From a virus, in IMG/VR virus record IMGVR_UViG_3300037245_001014, positions 1 to 36,694 of that record: 36,694 bases of DNA; one strand, given 5' to 3'. Shown in pieces: positions 29,968 through 36,567 of the stretch. The first letter of the stretch is position 1. Each line of letters opens with the position of its first letter. A program made the translations under genes and the position numbers. The notes below the pieces were generated by a model. It was not told the DNA's origin. It did not search any database and was given only the letters and a program-made list of their open reading frames with translations.

Positions 29968-30405
29968 TCAGATTGCATAAAGTCCTTCTTCCTCCGCCAT
30001 TGCCCCACTATTCCCAAATGAACCCGTATAATTCAATTCTCTATCTTCTTTAGGTGTGGTGCTAGGGCTTGCTTGTATGTTCTGTAATTGCTTATTAGGG
30101 CATGGGGTGCAGATATGAGGAGTGCATCCTACAAGACATTCACTTATCTTTATCATCTTCCCCCCGTCACGTCCACAATGTATTTCTTTTTTTGCTTTTA
30201 TCGGGCTTCTATTGCTACTAGTAGCTAATTTAGCCCCTATGATCTCCTTCATGCCATTATACGATAATCCTAAATCACGTCTAATGAAATGAGTTGAATA
30301 ACCTTCTTTACAGTTCCGTCTATATTCATCACCATTCAATGCCTCTTTTTTTAATAGCTTCTCTATCCTGAAATATTCCTTCTTTACTTCTTTAATCGTT
30401 AGCAT
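29968..30405 (-). CDS. Unknown Cys-containing protein, 145 aa
   Basis: The N-terminal half (VKKEYFRIEKLLKKEAL, then YSTHFIRRDLGLSYNGMKEI) has an HTH-like stretch. The C-terminal half has CGRD, CLVGC and CTPC (ICTPCPNK), a likely metal knot. AAGGAGGGG ribosome-binding site. Possible regulatory or replication accessory; unknown. Confidence 0.7.
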   Translation of the reverse strand: MLTIKEVKKEYFRIEKLLKKEALNGDEYRRNCKEGYSTHFIRRDLGLSYNGMKEIIGAKLATSSNRSPIKAKKEIHCGRDGGKMIKISECLVGCTPHICTPCPNKQLQNIQASPSTTPKEDRELNYTGSFGNSGAMAEEEGLYAI

Positions 30406-30406
30406 T

Positions 30407-30559
30407 TTAACCCCTCCTTGTTTCCTGCTTCAATTCCATTTTGTATTGTTTTTCAGCTATTGCCACGGCAAAATCACCAGCTAATTTTGTGTCAATATAT
30501 TTATGGTATTCATTTTTATATCTTCTCTTTAAATAGTCCCTTGCCTGATCTATTGTCAT
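30407..30559 (-). CDS. Small helical protein, 50 aa
   Basis: MTIDQARDYLKRRYKNEYHK then DTKLAGDFAVAIAEKQ; basic and helical. ATGA overlap with the HNH gene supports coupled translation. It also carries the ribosome-binding site of the following gene at its end. Unknown. Confidence 0.65.
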   Translation of the reverse strand: MTIDQARDYLKRRYKNEYHKYIDTKLAGDFAVAIAEKQYKMELKQETRRG

Positions 30560-30876
30560 TTCAACATCTCCTTTACTTCATCATAAAATTGTTTTTTAAT
30601 AATTAAAGACTTCTCTCTCAATAAAGCATATTTCCATGATCCTATTTCTCTGATAATCATATTTTCATATTCCATTGGATGAGTATCAGCCCATAAATGA
30701 TGTTCTCTGCATAATCTCCTGCCGTTTTTAATATCCCACCTAGTATTGAGATATCGGCGCTTCATTATGTGATGTCCTTCATTGCCTATTCTATTACATC
30801 CAGGGAAAGAGCATATGCCGCCTGTTATCTTTTCTTGCCATAACCTGTCACAGACTTTCTTTTCATGTTTAGTCAT
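30556..30876 (-). CDS. HNH endonuclease-like protein
   Basis: 106 aa from the ATG at 30876. A zinc/HNH core: CSFPGC, then GHHIMKRRYLNTRWDIKNGR and RLCREHHLW. This is the HHx(~14)N...H order of HNH nucleases with one Cys pair. In replication regions such proteins act as nicking or junction enzymes or as homing remnants. Overlaps the previous gene. Confidence 0.75.
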   Translation of the reverse strand: MTKHEKKVCDRLWQEKITGGICSFPGCNRIGNEGHHIMKRRYLNTRWDIKNGRRLCREHHLWADTHPMEYENMIIREIGSWKYALLREKSLIIKKQFYDEVKEMLK

Positions 30877-30991
30877 TATCAAATAAGTCCAGATTCTTAT
30901 TTTCCATTTTATCCAATTCCTGATAAAACTCTTCCTTTGTTATTTGATTATTCATATAAGCCCAAAATAATTTAAAACATTTATCTTTCAT
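30869..30991 (-). CDS. Very small acidic/helical protein, 40 aa
   Basis: MKDKCFKLFWAYMNNQITKE then EFYQELDKMENKN. ATGA-coupled to the gene upstream and overlapping the HNH start. GGAGGGAATC ribosome-binding site. Coding status rests on context. Confidence 0.55.
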   Translation of the reverse strand: MKDKCFKLFWAYMNNQITKEEFYQELDKMENKNLDLFDND

Positions 30992-31164
30992 GATTCCCTC
31001 CACCACTTTATTATTTCAGACCTTAACTGTTTTGCTTCTTTTGCCAACTTCCTATATTCTTCTATAGGCCTACTTTGTATATCACATACTCCACATTCAA
31101 AGTGCTTATTCCCATATTCAGCCAATAGTTTTTCAAGTTCTCTTTCTTCACTCTTTAACTTCAT
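30988..31164 (-). CDS. Small coiled-coil protein with a CxxC pair, 58 aa
   Basis: MKLKSEERELEKLLAEYGNK, then ECGVCDIQ, then EEYRKLAKEAKQLRSEI: two helices around a CxxC. AAGGGAG ribosome-binding site. Next gene after the DnaB-like helicase; possibly a small replication partner. Unknown. Confidence 0.6.
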   Translation of the reverse strand: MKLKSEERELEKLLAEYGNKHFECGVCDIQSRPIEEYRKLAKEAKQLRSEIIKWWRES

Positions 31165-31174
31165 TTTATCTCCC

Positions 31175-32452
31175 TTAATTATAAGTATCCATTATATCGC
31201 TAAATTTAGTGTATTCCGGTGTCCAGTTCAGTTTAACTATTCCTTTCGGTCCTCCTCTATGTTTTGCAAATATAGCCTCTATGACATCTTCAGGTTCTTT
31301 AGTATCTAATGAATGCGGATGATGAGTAAATATGACTACATCAGCATCTTGCTCTATCCCTCCTGACTCCCTAAGGTCAGATAGTCTTGGTTTCCTTTTC
31401 TCTTGCTCGCACGCCCTTGATAATTGAGCAAGACATAAAACAGGAACGTTTAAATCTTTACTCATCTTTTTAAAGTTCCGGCTAATCTCTTCTACTTCTT
31501 CCCGTCTATTTAATTTCTTAGAACTTCTAACAAGTTGCAAATAGTCAATAATTACTATATCAAGGCCATGTTTTACCTTATGACGTTTTGCCTTAGTCCA
31601 TATATCCATATCTGTCTGATCTGCTGCATCATCAATGTAAATATCAACTTCTGATAACATGCTACAAGCCTTTTGCATTTTAGGCCAATCAGTATCTTTA
31701 ACATGACCATTCTCTAATAGTTGATTGTTTATCTTTGCTTCACCCGATATCAATCTTATTCCAACTTCTTCATCAGGCATTTCAAGAGAGAAAATAAGAG
31801 CTTTACTTCCTTTCATTCCCCCGCCTATTGCAATGTTGGTAGCCATCGCAGTTTTTCCGGTCCCAGGTCTACCAGCCAAAATATACAATTTCGGCTTAAA
31901 GCCACATACGATTCTATCTATATCTATCAATCCAGATTCAATGCCATTTATGCCTTTATTGCTATAGGCACTTTCTATTTGATTCACAGTCTTATGTAGT
32001 ACTGCTTTGATATGCTTTATATTATCAGTCTTTGAGTAGTTTAAATTCAAAGCTTTATCAATCATTCCAGAACACAATTCTTCAGCATCTACTCCTGAAT
32101 TTATCTGATCTACTAATTCATTTCCGTAAGCTAATATCTGCCTTTTGATATAAAGGTCTTTTATTATACCGGCATACTTAGCCACGAATTTATCAGTAAA
32201 GATTCCATCAGCTAATTCAAAAACATGTATTGGCGATACATTCTTTCCTTTCAGTTCTTCATTAAGAGTCATTAAGTCAATAGGCTGTTGCTCGATATAC
32301 ATATCCTTCATTGCAGTATAGACAATCCCATAAGTTTGAATAGAGAAATATTCCGGCAAAATCTTGTCTACAATATCCAGCATAACAGCATTATTTAAAA
32401 GTATAATACCAAGTAGATCTTTCTCTATCTGTCTGTTAGTAAGTTCAATCAT
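31175..32452 (-). CDS. DnaB-like replicative helicase
   Basis: 425 aa. N-terminal DnaB domain (IEKDLLGIILLNNAVMLDIV), RecA-like core with Walker A GRPGTGKT (194-201), Walker B VIIDYLQLV (~301-309), QLSRACEQEKRKPRLSDLRE with the conserved arginine finger, then SGGIEQDADVVIF. Unwinds DNA at the phage fork. Overlaps the initiator-like gene by 4 nt (ATGA). Confidence 0.93.
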   Translation of the reverse strand: MIELTNRQIEKDLLGIILLNNAVMLDIVDKILPEYFSIQTYGIVYTAMKDMYIEQQPIDLMTLNEELKGKNVSPIHVFELADGIFTDKFVAKYAGIIKDLYIKRQILAYGNELVDQINSGVDAEELCSGMIDKALNLNYSKTDNIKHIKAVLHKTVNQIESAYSNKGINGIESGLIDIDRIVCGFKPKLYILAGRPGTGKTAMATNIAIGGGMKGSKALIFSLEMPDEEVGIRLISGEAKINNQLLENGHVKDTDWPKMQKACSMLSEVDIYIDDAADQTDMDIWTKAKRHKVKHGLDIVIIDYLQLVRSSKKLNRREEVEEISRNFKKMSKDLNVPVLCLAQLSRACEQEKRKPRLSDLRESGGIEQDADVVIFTHHPHSLDTKEPEDVIEAIFAKHRGGPKGIVKLNWTPEYTKFSDIMDTYN

Positions 32453-33087
32453 AATGTTTTGTACTCCGGTTCGTTAGATTGATTTGGCGCCAACCAGTCT
32501 TGATTTTTTAATATAGCTGCATAATGATCTGTATAAGGCTTCCCTTTTTTATTAGGAAGATATGCGCTAAATTTTTCTATAATAGTATTTACATTCGTCT
32601 TAAATTTATCTTTAAGTTTTTCATATTCTTCTTTTTTAAGATAAACATTTTTAAATTCACCATGTATTGTTTTGTCTTTGTCTTTAACCTTATCTTTATC
32701 CTTGTCTTTATCTTTAGCACCTAATAAGGGGCTAATAAGGGGCTTAATTTTATTCTTTTTTAAGATATTAAGAATAGATAAATGAACTCTATTTGAAGGA
32801 TTTAAAGTACCATATTGAAATTCAATAAATGGCCTTATAAACCATTTTTCACCATTAGTCAAAATTTCAATTCTGTTCTCCCCGTTGTTGAAAAATCCAA
32901 GGGCTTCACCTTCATTTATTACGGCATCATTCCCTATATAAAGTTGAGCTACATCAAAATCAACATGCCATATTCCAGCATGATCGCAGTCGTGGCAAAT
33001 AAACTCCCATAGTAATTTATAAGCCGCTGGCATTTGCCGGTAAAATTTCTTTTTATATTTTTCGGTATCTGTAAATCTTTTAGCCAT
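32449..33087 (-). CDS. Replication initiator/helicase-loader-like protein
   Basis: 212 aa from the ATG at 33087, which overlaps the preceding stop as TAATG; further upstream codons are open but not needed. MAKRFTDTEKYKKKFYRQMP, then LLWEFICHDCDHAGIWHVDF resembles N-terminal winged-helix domains of phage replisome organisers. A middle run of KD repeats (KDKDKDKDKVKDKDK) is a flexible linker encoded by 6-nt repeats. The C-terminal part (EKFSAYLPNKKGKPYTDHYA) fits a helicase-binding domain. Directly before DnaB, as expected. Confidence 0.75.
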   Translation of the reverse strand: MAKRFTDTEKYKKKFYRQMPAAYKLLWEFICHDCDHAGIWHVDFDVAQLYIGNDAVINEGEALGFFNNGENRIEILTNGEKWFIRPFIEFQYGTLNPSNRVHLSILNILKKNKIKPLISPLLGAKDKDKDKDKVKDKDKTIHGEFKNVYLKKEEYEKLKDKFKTNVNTIIEKFSAYLPNKKGKPYTDHYAAILKNQDWLAPNQSNEPEYKTL

Positions 33088-34013
33088 TAGAATAAAACCT
33101 CCTGCTTGCCTCTTAATACCCAACTTAAAACTTCTTTATAATTTAATTTATCCATACAGTGATTATATTTTTTAGTATGATGTATCTTCATTCTATCAAA
33201 TCTAGTTTTACCTGTTTCAAATTGGATCCCAAAAAGGCAGTCCATACAACCAGTATGCTTTTCATTATAAGGAGGATCATATATCTCACAATAAGAGATA
33301 TTATTTCCCTCAAGATATCCCCATATATTTTCGCGTGTCCAGAATGATAAAGGATTGCTTTTAGGTGATTTAGAATTAAAGGCATTACACCCTCCATTTC
33401 TTACATAAGCTTCTTTTCTATTCTTACTATCTTCAGCCATAGTGCCTATCAATGGATGCTTACCTGTTTTCCTTTCATATCTTTTAAATGGTTCTTTTTT
33501 TAATATATCACAACATTTTTCAGATATTTTAAAAGGTGCATCTAATAAATATTTCCATTTGTCAGGGATACTTTTTTGTTGTTTTTTGCCAGAGGTAGGA
33601 TTAATACCACCATGAAGCCTTAATTCTTTCTGTAATTCACTCTTAGTATTCCTATAACGTGATATACCCATAGCTACTTGTTTACTCACTACAGGGTAAC
33701 CATATTGTTCTATTACTTGTTCAAATGTTTTTGTTGGTCTAATAGTAACTATATTTTTCTTGGTCTTGACATGCTTTCTAACTTGAGAATATTCTCTACC
33801 AGTATCTACAAAAACCCCTACAGTATTAGGATATATAGACCTAGTTAAATCTAGCAGGACTTCTGAATCAGCCCCACCAGAATAGGCTACATAGATTTCA
33901 CCATCAATATCAGGGTGTTCATAATATTGCTTGATCCTCATTAAGCTTATTTCCATTTTCATTCGTAGAGGATATGGCTGTCTAAGCATTAATTTATATA
34001 ATTGCTCATTCAT
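33087..34013 (-). CDS. PAPS reductase-like (PP-loop) phage protein
   Basis: 308 aa. PP-loop SGGADS (45-50) within IYVAYSGGADSEVLLDL, then VFVDTGREYSQVR and a C-terminal region with CCDILKKEP, GCNAF and GCMDCLFGI. Family members of this kind occur in phages and resemble PAPS/adenylylsulfate reductases and the DndC group, so sulfur or nucleotide activation chemistry is possible. No dnd partner is nearby. Preceded by a promoter and a kissing-loop/terminator leader. Confidence 0.82.
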   Translation of the reverse strand: MNEQLYKLMLRQPYPLRMKMEISLMRIKQYYEHPDIDGEIYVAYSGGADSEVLLDLTRSIYPNTVGVFVDTGREYSQVRKHVKTKKNIVTIRPTKTFEQVIEQYGYPVVSKQVAMGISRYRNTKSELQKELRLHGGINPTSGKKQQKSIPDKWKYLLDAPFKISEKCCDILKKEPFKRYERKTGKHPLIGTMAEDSKNRKEAYVRNGGCNAFNSKSPKSNPLSFWTRENIWGYLEGNNISYCEIYDPPYNEKHTGCMDCLFGIQFETGKTRFDRMKIHHTKKYNHCMDKLNYKEVLSWVLRGKQEVLF

Positions 34014-34136
34014 AATGGCCTTAAAAAACGAAACCCCTAGTCAGAAGATGTCGGCTTCCGAAAAGGGGTTTCAATGCTTGCACTTGGCAAACTTGTATTC
34101 TTATTCAGTCCCGACATGACTGTTGAATTATTATGA
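34014..34136 (-). ncRNA. Structured leader with a kissing loop and terminator hairpin
   Basis: Minus-strand transcript from about 34136. Hairpin 1 (34122-34106) has stem CAGTC/GACTG and a 7-nt loop ATGTCGG. Hairpin 2 (34072-34030) has a 9-bp stem GAAACCCCT/AGGGGTTTC with a 25-nt loop containing CCGACAT (34054-34048), then GTTTTTT. The two loops are perfectly complementary over 7 nt. The T-run and a ribosome-binding site follow directly, so the element could regulate transcription or translation of the PAPS-reductase-like gene. Ligand unknown. Confidence 0.65.
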
Positions 34137-34143
34137 TTCCTAT

Positions 34144-34172
34144 ACTTTACTAAACATCTTTCTTATTGTCAA
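34144..34172 (-). promoter_or_regulatory. Sigma70-type promoter of the PAPS-reductase-like gene
   Basis: Minus-strand TTGACA (34167-34172), 17-nt spacer, TAAAGT (34144-34149). It overlaps the last codons of the upstream gene, giving an internal start point with a ~120-nt leader. Confidence 0.65.
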
Positions 34173-34458
34173 CTTTATTATCATCCAACCATAGCAAAAA
34201 TAATATACAGCATCCGGCATGGGCTAAATGATGTTTCTTGCTTTCAGAATCAAACTTCTCACCACCCCACCATGCCATTAAGTGCCTCATTAACGCCGCA
34301 AAATATCTTTCCCTCGGATTCTCTATACTTTGCCATGTGTTAGATCCGTACTTCTCAGCACCGAATGTCATTATATCAACAATTTGTTTGACCGGCTCCC
34401 ACGGCAATAAGTCCCACATAGGCTTGCCATGATCTTTCTTCTTATCATCTCCCCTCAT
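34150..34458 (-). CDS. dATP/dGTP diphosphohydrolase-like protein (DUF5664 family)
   Basis: 102 aa. The family pattern is clear: KPMWDLLPWEPVKQIVDIM, FGAEKYGSNTW, AALMRHLMAWWGGEKFDSES and HHLAHAGCCILFLL (GA.KYG, RH...GE..D.ES...HLAHA). Related phage proteins lower dATP/dGTP pools. No PurZ or adenine-analogue pathway gene accompanies it here, so the role is probably generic nucleotide control. Confidence 0.78.
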   Translation of the reverse strand: MRGDDKKKDHGKPMWDLLPWEPVKQIVDIMTFGAEKYGSNTWQSIENPRERYFAALMRHLMAWWGGEKFDSESKKHHLAHAGCCILFLLWLDDNKVDNKKDV

Positions 34459-34699
34459 TACCCACCCCTTTTAGCTCTTCATACATTTTTATAATCTTTA
34501 AAGCATTCCTATATTCTTCTTTCATGCCGTCTTTAATCTGCAACCAAGGCAGCGCTATTCCTATTCCACCAGATAGCCTCTCAAGGCATTTGCGACCCTC
34601 CCTGATACTATTCTTTAGGGCCCATGTGCCAGAAATTTTAATTATCATTTTGCCATCAATTAAACTTTGCGCTTTTGTGGTAATTTGTTCATCTGTCAT
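34445..34699 (-). CDS. Unknown protein, 84 aa
   Basis: MTDEQITTKAQSLIDGKMII, then KNSIREGRKCLERLSGGIGI, then a C-terminal helix (EEYRNALKIIKMYEELKG). ATGA overlap with the RusA-like gene and overlap with the next gene. Unknown function in the replication operon. Confidence 0.7.
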   Translation of the reverse strand: MTDEQITTKAQSLIDGKMIIKISGTWALKNSIREGRKCLERLSGGIGIALPWLQIKDGMKEEYRNALKIIKMYEELKGVGNEGR

Positions 34700-35046
34700 T
34701 TCAATTCCTCTATTTTGATGCCACCTTTAATTCCCCATATTTTAGTCATACGGCAATCCCAGATATGAGAATCTTCTTCAAAGACAGCATCAAATAATCC
34801 TTTTATAAAATTATCCACGTCAGGCCTTTGTTGATGAGGCTTACCATAGTGAGCTTTTTGCTTCTTCTTGCTCCATGAGTCTGGCATAGGAACTATAAAG
34901 GTGACATGATGTTGTTCTGGGAGATTAACTTTCTTCAATCTCACCTCATCCTTAAAGGAAAAGTATTTTAAAACACATTTGCGCTTTTTCCATTTATCTG
35001 ATCTTGTCATTCTGGGTTTAGCAACTGGTATTATATTGTATATCAA
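34696..35046 (-). CDS. RusA-like Holliday junction resolvase
   Basis: 116 aa. Family signs: VAKPRMTRSDKWKKRK near the start and QRPDVDNFIKGLFDAVFEED (72-91), with acidic residues in the RPD.DN pattern that define RusA-type nucleases, then DCRMTKIWG. Resolves recombination intermediates made with ERF/SSB. Overlaps the previous gene by 4 nt. Confidence 0.87.
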   Translation of the reverse strand: MIYNIIPVAKPRMTRSDKWKKRKCVLKYFSFKDEVRLKKVNLPEQHHVTFIVPMPDSWSKKKQKAHYGKPHQQRPDVDNFIKGLFDAVFEEDSHIWDCRMTKIWGIKGGIKIEELK

Positions 35047-35363
35047 TCAAACCTCCCTCTCCTTCCTAATAGTTTACCAATTAGCTCGCCTACCTTATAT
35101 GATCCCATCCTGACCGGGCGTTTATTTAATAACCTCATATACCCATCTCGGGACACGTAATGAGAATCGATTTTATCTGGACACATAAATAAGGTAATTA
35201 TAGTTTCTCTTGTTCCTTCCGGTGAATGCCGCCTCAAGATGATCTCATCATAATAATCCCTATAGTCTATTATGTCTGGATAATCAGGTGGAGGGCGCTC
35301 AAGTATTAGCCTTTTGCGCTTTTTTGTTTGGTTTTTACGCCATTTTGACCTTTTTTCGCTCAT
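35043..35363 (-). CDS. Unknown protein with basic N-terminus, 106 aa
   Basis: Residues 1-22 are very basic (MSEKRSKWRKNQTKKRKRLI), a possible nucleic-acid-binding tail; then PPPDYPDIIDYRDYYDEIIL and a mixed remainder ending in GKLLGRRGRFD. First gene of the replication operon after the array; its start is about 30 nt from the first array core. Unknown. Confidence 0.7.
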   Translation of the reverse strand: MSEKRSKWRKNQTKKRKRLILERPPPDYPDIIDYRDYYDEIILRRHSPEGTRETIITLFMCPDKIDSHYVSRDGYMRLLNKRPVRMGSYKVGELIGKLLGRRGRFD

Positions 35364-35393
35364 TGCATCACCGGCATTCCAAATATTACAGTG

Positions 35394-35606
35394 TTATGCG
35401 TTCCGTCCTTTTTTAATTGCTCTTTCTATTCTCCATATCAGGTATTTCATTTTAATATTAAGCATTTTTGATTCAATGATGTATTTTTTATCTCTCCATA
35501 AGCGCCACAATTTCCATGCCCATAAATATCTGTCAGTTAATCTTGATACAACACGCATAACAAGACGCTGCAAAGGACTTGTTGCCACTTCTTTCGTTTC
35601 CTCCAT
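35394..35606 (-). CDS. Basic unknown cassette protein, 70 aa
   Basis: Residues 1-17 (MEETKEVATSPLQRLVM) are encoded in the attC left arm and loop; the rest is Arg/Trp/Lys-rich and helical (RLTDRYLWAWKLWRLWRDKK), compatible with membrane or nucleic-acid contact. AAGGAG ribosome-binding site inside the attC loop. The stop TAA lies in core GTTATGC. Unknown function. Confidence 0.7.
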   Translation of the reverse strand: MEETKEVATSPLQRLVMRVVSRLTDRYLWAWKLWRLWRDKKYIIESKMLNIKMKYLIWRIERAIKKGRNA

Positions 35607-35655
35607 TTGTCACTCCTTGCCAATGGCATCAAGCCGTTGAGCTATTTCGTTATAA
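35555..35655 (+). other. attC site containing the start of the 70-aa gene
   Basis: Left core GCATAAC (35555-35561), left arm CTGCAAAGGACTTG (35568-35581), right arm CAAGCCGTTGAGCT (35630-35643), right core GTTATAA (35649-35655). G and A bulge from the left arm. The loop contains the Shine-Dalgarno and ATG of the gene at 35394-35606. Confidence 0.82.
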
Positions 35656-35829
35656 AACTATCCCCTCTGTCAGCGTTCCCAGAAAACAGCCGCCTTTATT
35701 CCCTTTCTTGTGCTTGTATCCGGCTGCACATTTATCTGGGTCACTGCCTTTCGCACCCCTGTTACACTCTATGCAATCAACATAAAGTTGGCCTCTTGAA
35801 TCTTTTTCGCTATATTTTACTTTTTGCAT
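35650..35829 (-). CDS. 59-aa Cys-rich cassette protein, paralogue of the gene at 5340-5519
   Basis: Begins MQKVKYSEKDSRGQLYVDC and has IECNRGA, DKCAAGY and KGNKGGCFLG, four Cys in a likely zinc site. The copy at 5340-5519 has the same length and about two-thirds identity. AAGGAGA ribosome-binding site. The stop TAA is in core GTTATAA (35649-35655). Unknown function. Confidence 0.8.
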   Translation of the reverse strand: MQKVKYSEKDSRGQLYVDCIECNRGAKGSDPDKCAAGYKHKKGNKGGCFLGTLTEGIVL

Positions 35830-35855
35830 TTGATCTCTCCTTGTAGTTAAAAGTT

Positions 35856-35985
35856 TTATAACAAGTCACTGCAAAAGGACTTGCTGTTACTGGTTTCGTT
35901 TTAATCTCTCAAGGTTTTACCTTCTTGTTGAAGTCAACAAAATGGTTGCTCACAATCCGCAAGCCCTTGAGTTCGGGCGTTATAT
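35856..35985 (+). other. attC recombination site (130 bp)
   Basis: Left core TTATAAC (35856-35862), left arm CTGCAAAAGGACTTGC (35869-35884), right arm GCAAGCCCTTGAG (35959-35971), right core GTTATAT (35979-35985). Extra G and A in the left arm. The long central loop (~75 nt) has no gene start. Confidence 0.87.
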
Positions 35986-36186
35986 TTCTCCATCTTCAAT
36001 AAGTAAAGGATGTTTCCTTTCAGTTGAGGCAGAAATAACTTGCGCTTCTGCAAGTGCTACAGTTGCAAGGGCAAAGAAACAAATGCAAGCAGGATAATCC
36101 ATTCCTTGGGCTTTCAACATTAACTCCATTGCTTTTTCATGTTTCGACTTAATTGATTCAGCTTTTCTCTTTTCAAAATCATTCAC
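35980..36186 (-). CDS. Unknown helical cassette protein, 68 aa
   Basis: Probably starts at the GTG at 36186 (AGAGG 8-9 nt upstream); three upstream codons are open from another GTG. NDFEKRKAESIKSKHEKAME, then a hydrophobic segment with two Cys (ACICFFALATVALAEAQVI). Stop TAA in core GTTATAT. Unknown function; may associate with membrane. Confidence 0.7.
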   Translation of the reverse strand: MNDFEKRKAESIKSKHEKAMELMLKAQGMDYPACICFFALATVALAEAQVISASTERKHPLLIEDGEI

Positions 36187-36201
36187 AATAATCACCTCTC
36201 A

Positions 36202-36292
36202 ATATAACAATGCGCTTAAAAAGGACTGGCAATAGCGCATTCTGTTTTTAGTCAACTTGGTTGCGCCAGCCCTTTAGCTTAAACTGTTAGCC
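36202..36292 (+). other. attC recombination site (91 bp)
   Basis: Left core ATATAAC (36202-36208), left arm GCTTAAAAAGGACTGGC (36214-36230), right arm GCCAGCCCTTTAGC (36265-36278), right core GTTAGCC (36286-36292). The left arm is longer by two to three bases. A clean site; no gene start inside. Confidence 0.87.
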
Positions 36293-36559
36293 TTCCGCCA
36301 GCTCAAAAACATGCCATATTAAACTGCCATTCCATTCCTGATAAGTCCCGATGTATTTCTTTTCCTCGGCTTGTTGCACGGGATGTCCCGTTCCGTGAAC
36401 AACTATTATCCTATTTTCCTTTTCTTGCCCCGGATCAACCATTGCCCAAATGCAAGGAACGCCATCTTGAACTTGCACAGTTAATATTTCAGCGCCTACT
36501 GGCATATCAATCCCCAACATACCCATATTTTCAAATGGAAATTCCCAAATTACTTTCAT
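36287..36559 (-). CDS. DUF7352-like cassette protein, 90 aa
   Basis: MKVIWEFPFENMGMLGIDMP, then GAEILTVQVQDGVPCIWAMV and VVHGTGHPV with YIGTYQ...LIWHVFE at the end: a conserved small beta-rich protein frequent in phages and bacteria (pattern GAxILxVQxQxGxPCxWAxVDP), family DUF7352 as I recall it. Function unknown. GGAGG ribosome-binding site just outside the next attC. The stop TAA lies in core GTTAGCC. Confidence 0.85.
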   Translation of the reverse strand: MKVIWEFPFENMGMLGIDMPVGAEILTVQVQDGVPCIWAMVDPGQEKENRIIVVHGTGHPVQQAEEKKYIGTYQEWNGSLIWHVFELAEG

Positions 36560-36567
36560 CTTATTGT

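Larger units (their letters stand above)
35393..36567 (+). mobile_element. Integrase-less integron cassette array, first part (continues at 1-4159)
   Basis: From the bare core GTTATGC at 35393-35399, which has no attC arms of its own and may mark the original insertion point, the array runs in attC polarity (plus strand) through sites at 35555, 35856, 36202 and 36587 (= 20), then on at 365, 999, 1289, 1563, 2584, 2865, 3267, 3479, 3753 and 3957. That is 14 sites over about 5.3 kb on the circle, each paired with one or two genes on the minus strand. No integron integrase is present in the genome, so by current terms it is a CALIN. Confidence 0.85.

Noticed and set aside
33087-34013. DNA phosphorothioation (Dnd) system
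   Set aside because: The PP-loop protein is DndC-like only in general fold; no DndB, D, E or partner genes nearby.
34150-34458. Part of a 2-aminoadenine (Z) genome pathway
   Set aside because: The diphosphohydrolase family is involved in that pathway in some phages, but no PurZ-like or DpoZ-like gene is present.
35364-35399. Complete attC site at the left end of the array
   Set aside because: Only the core GTTATGC is present; no left arm in the 100 nt upstream pairs with the flanking bases. Treated as a boundary core.
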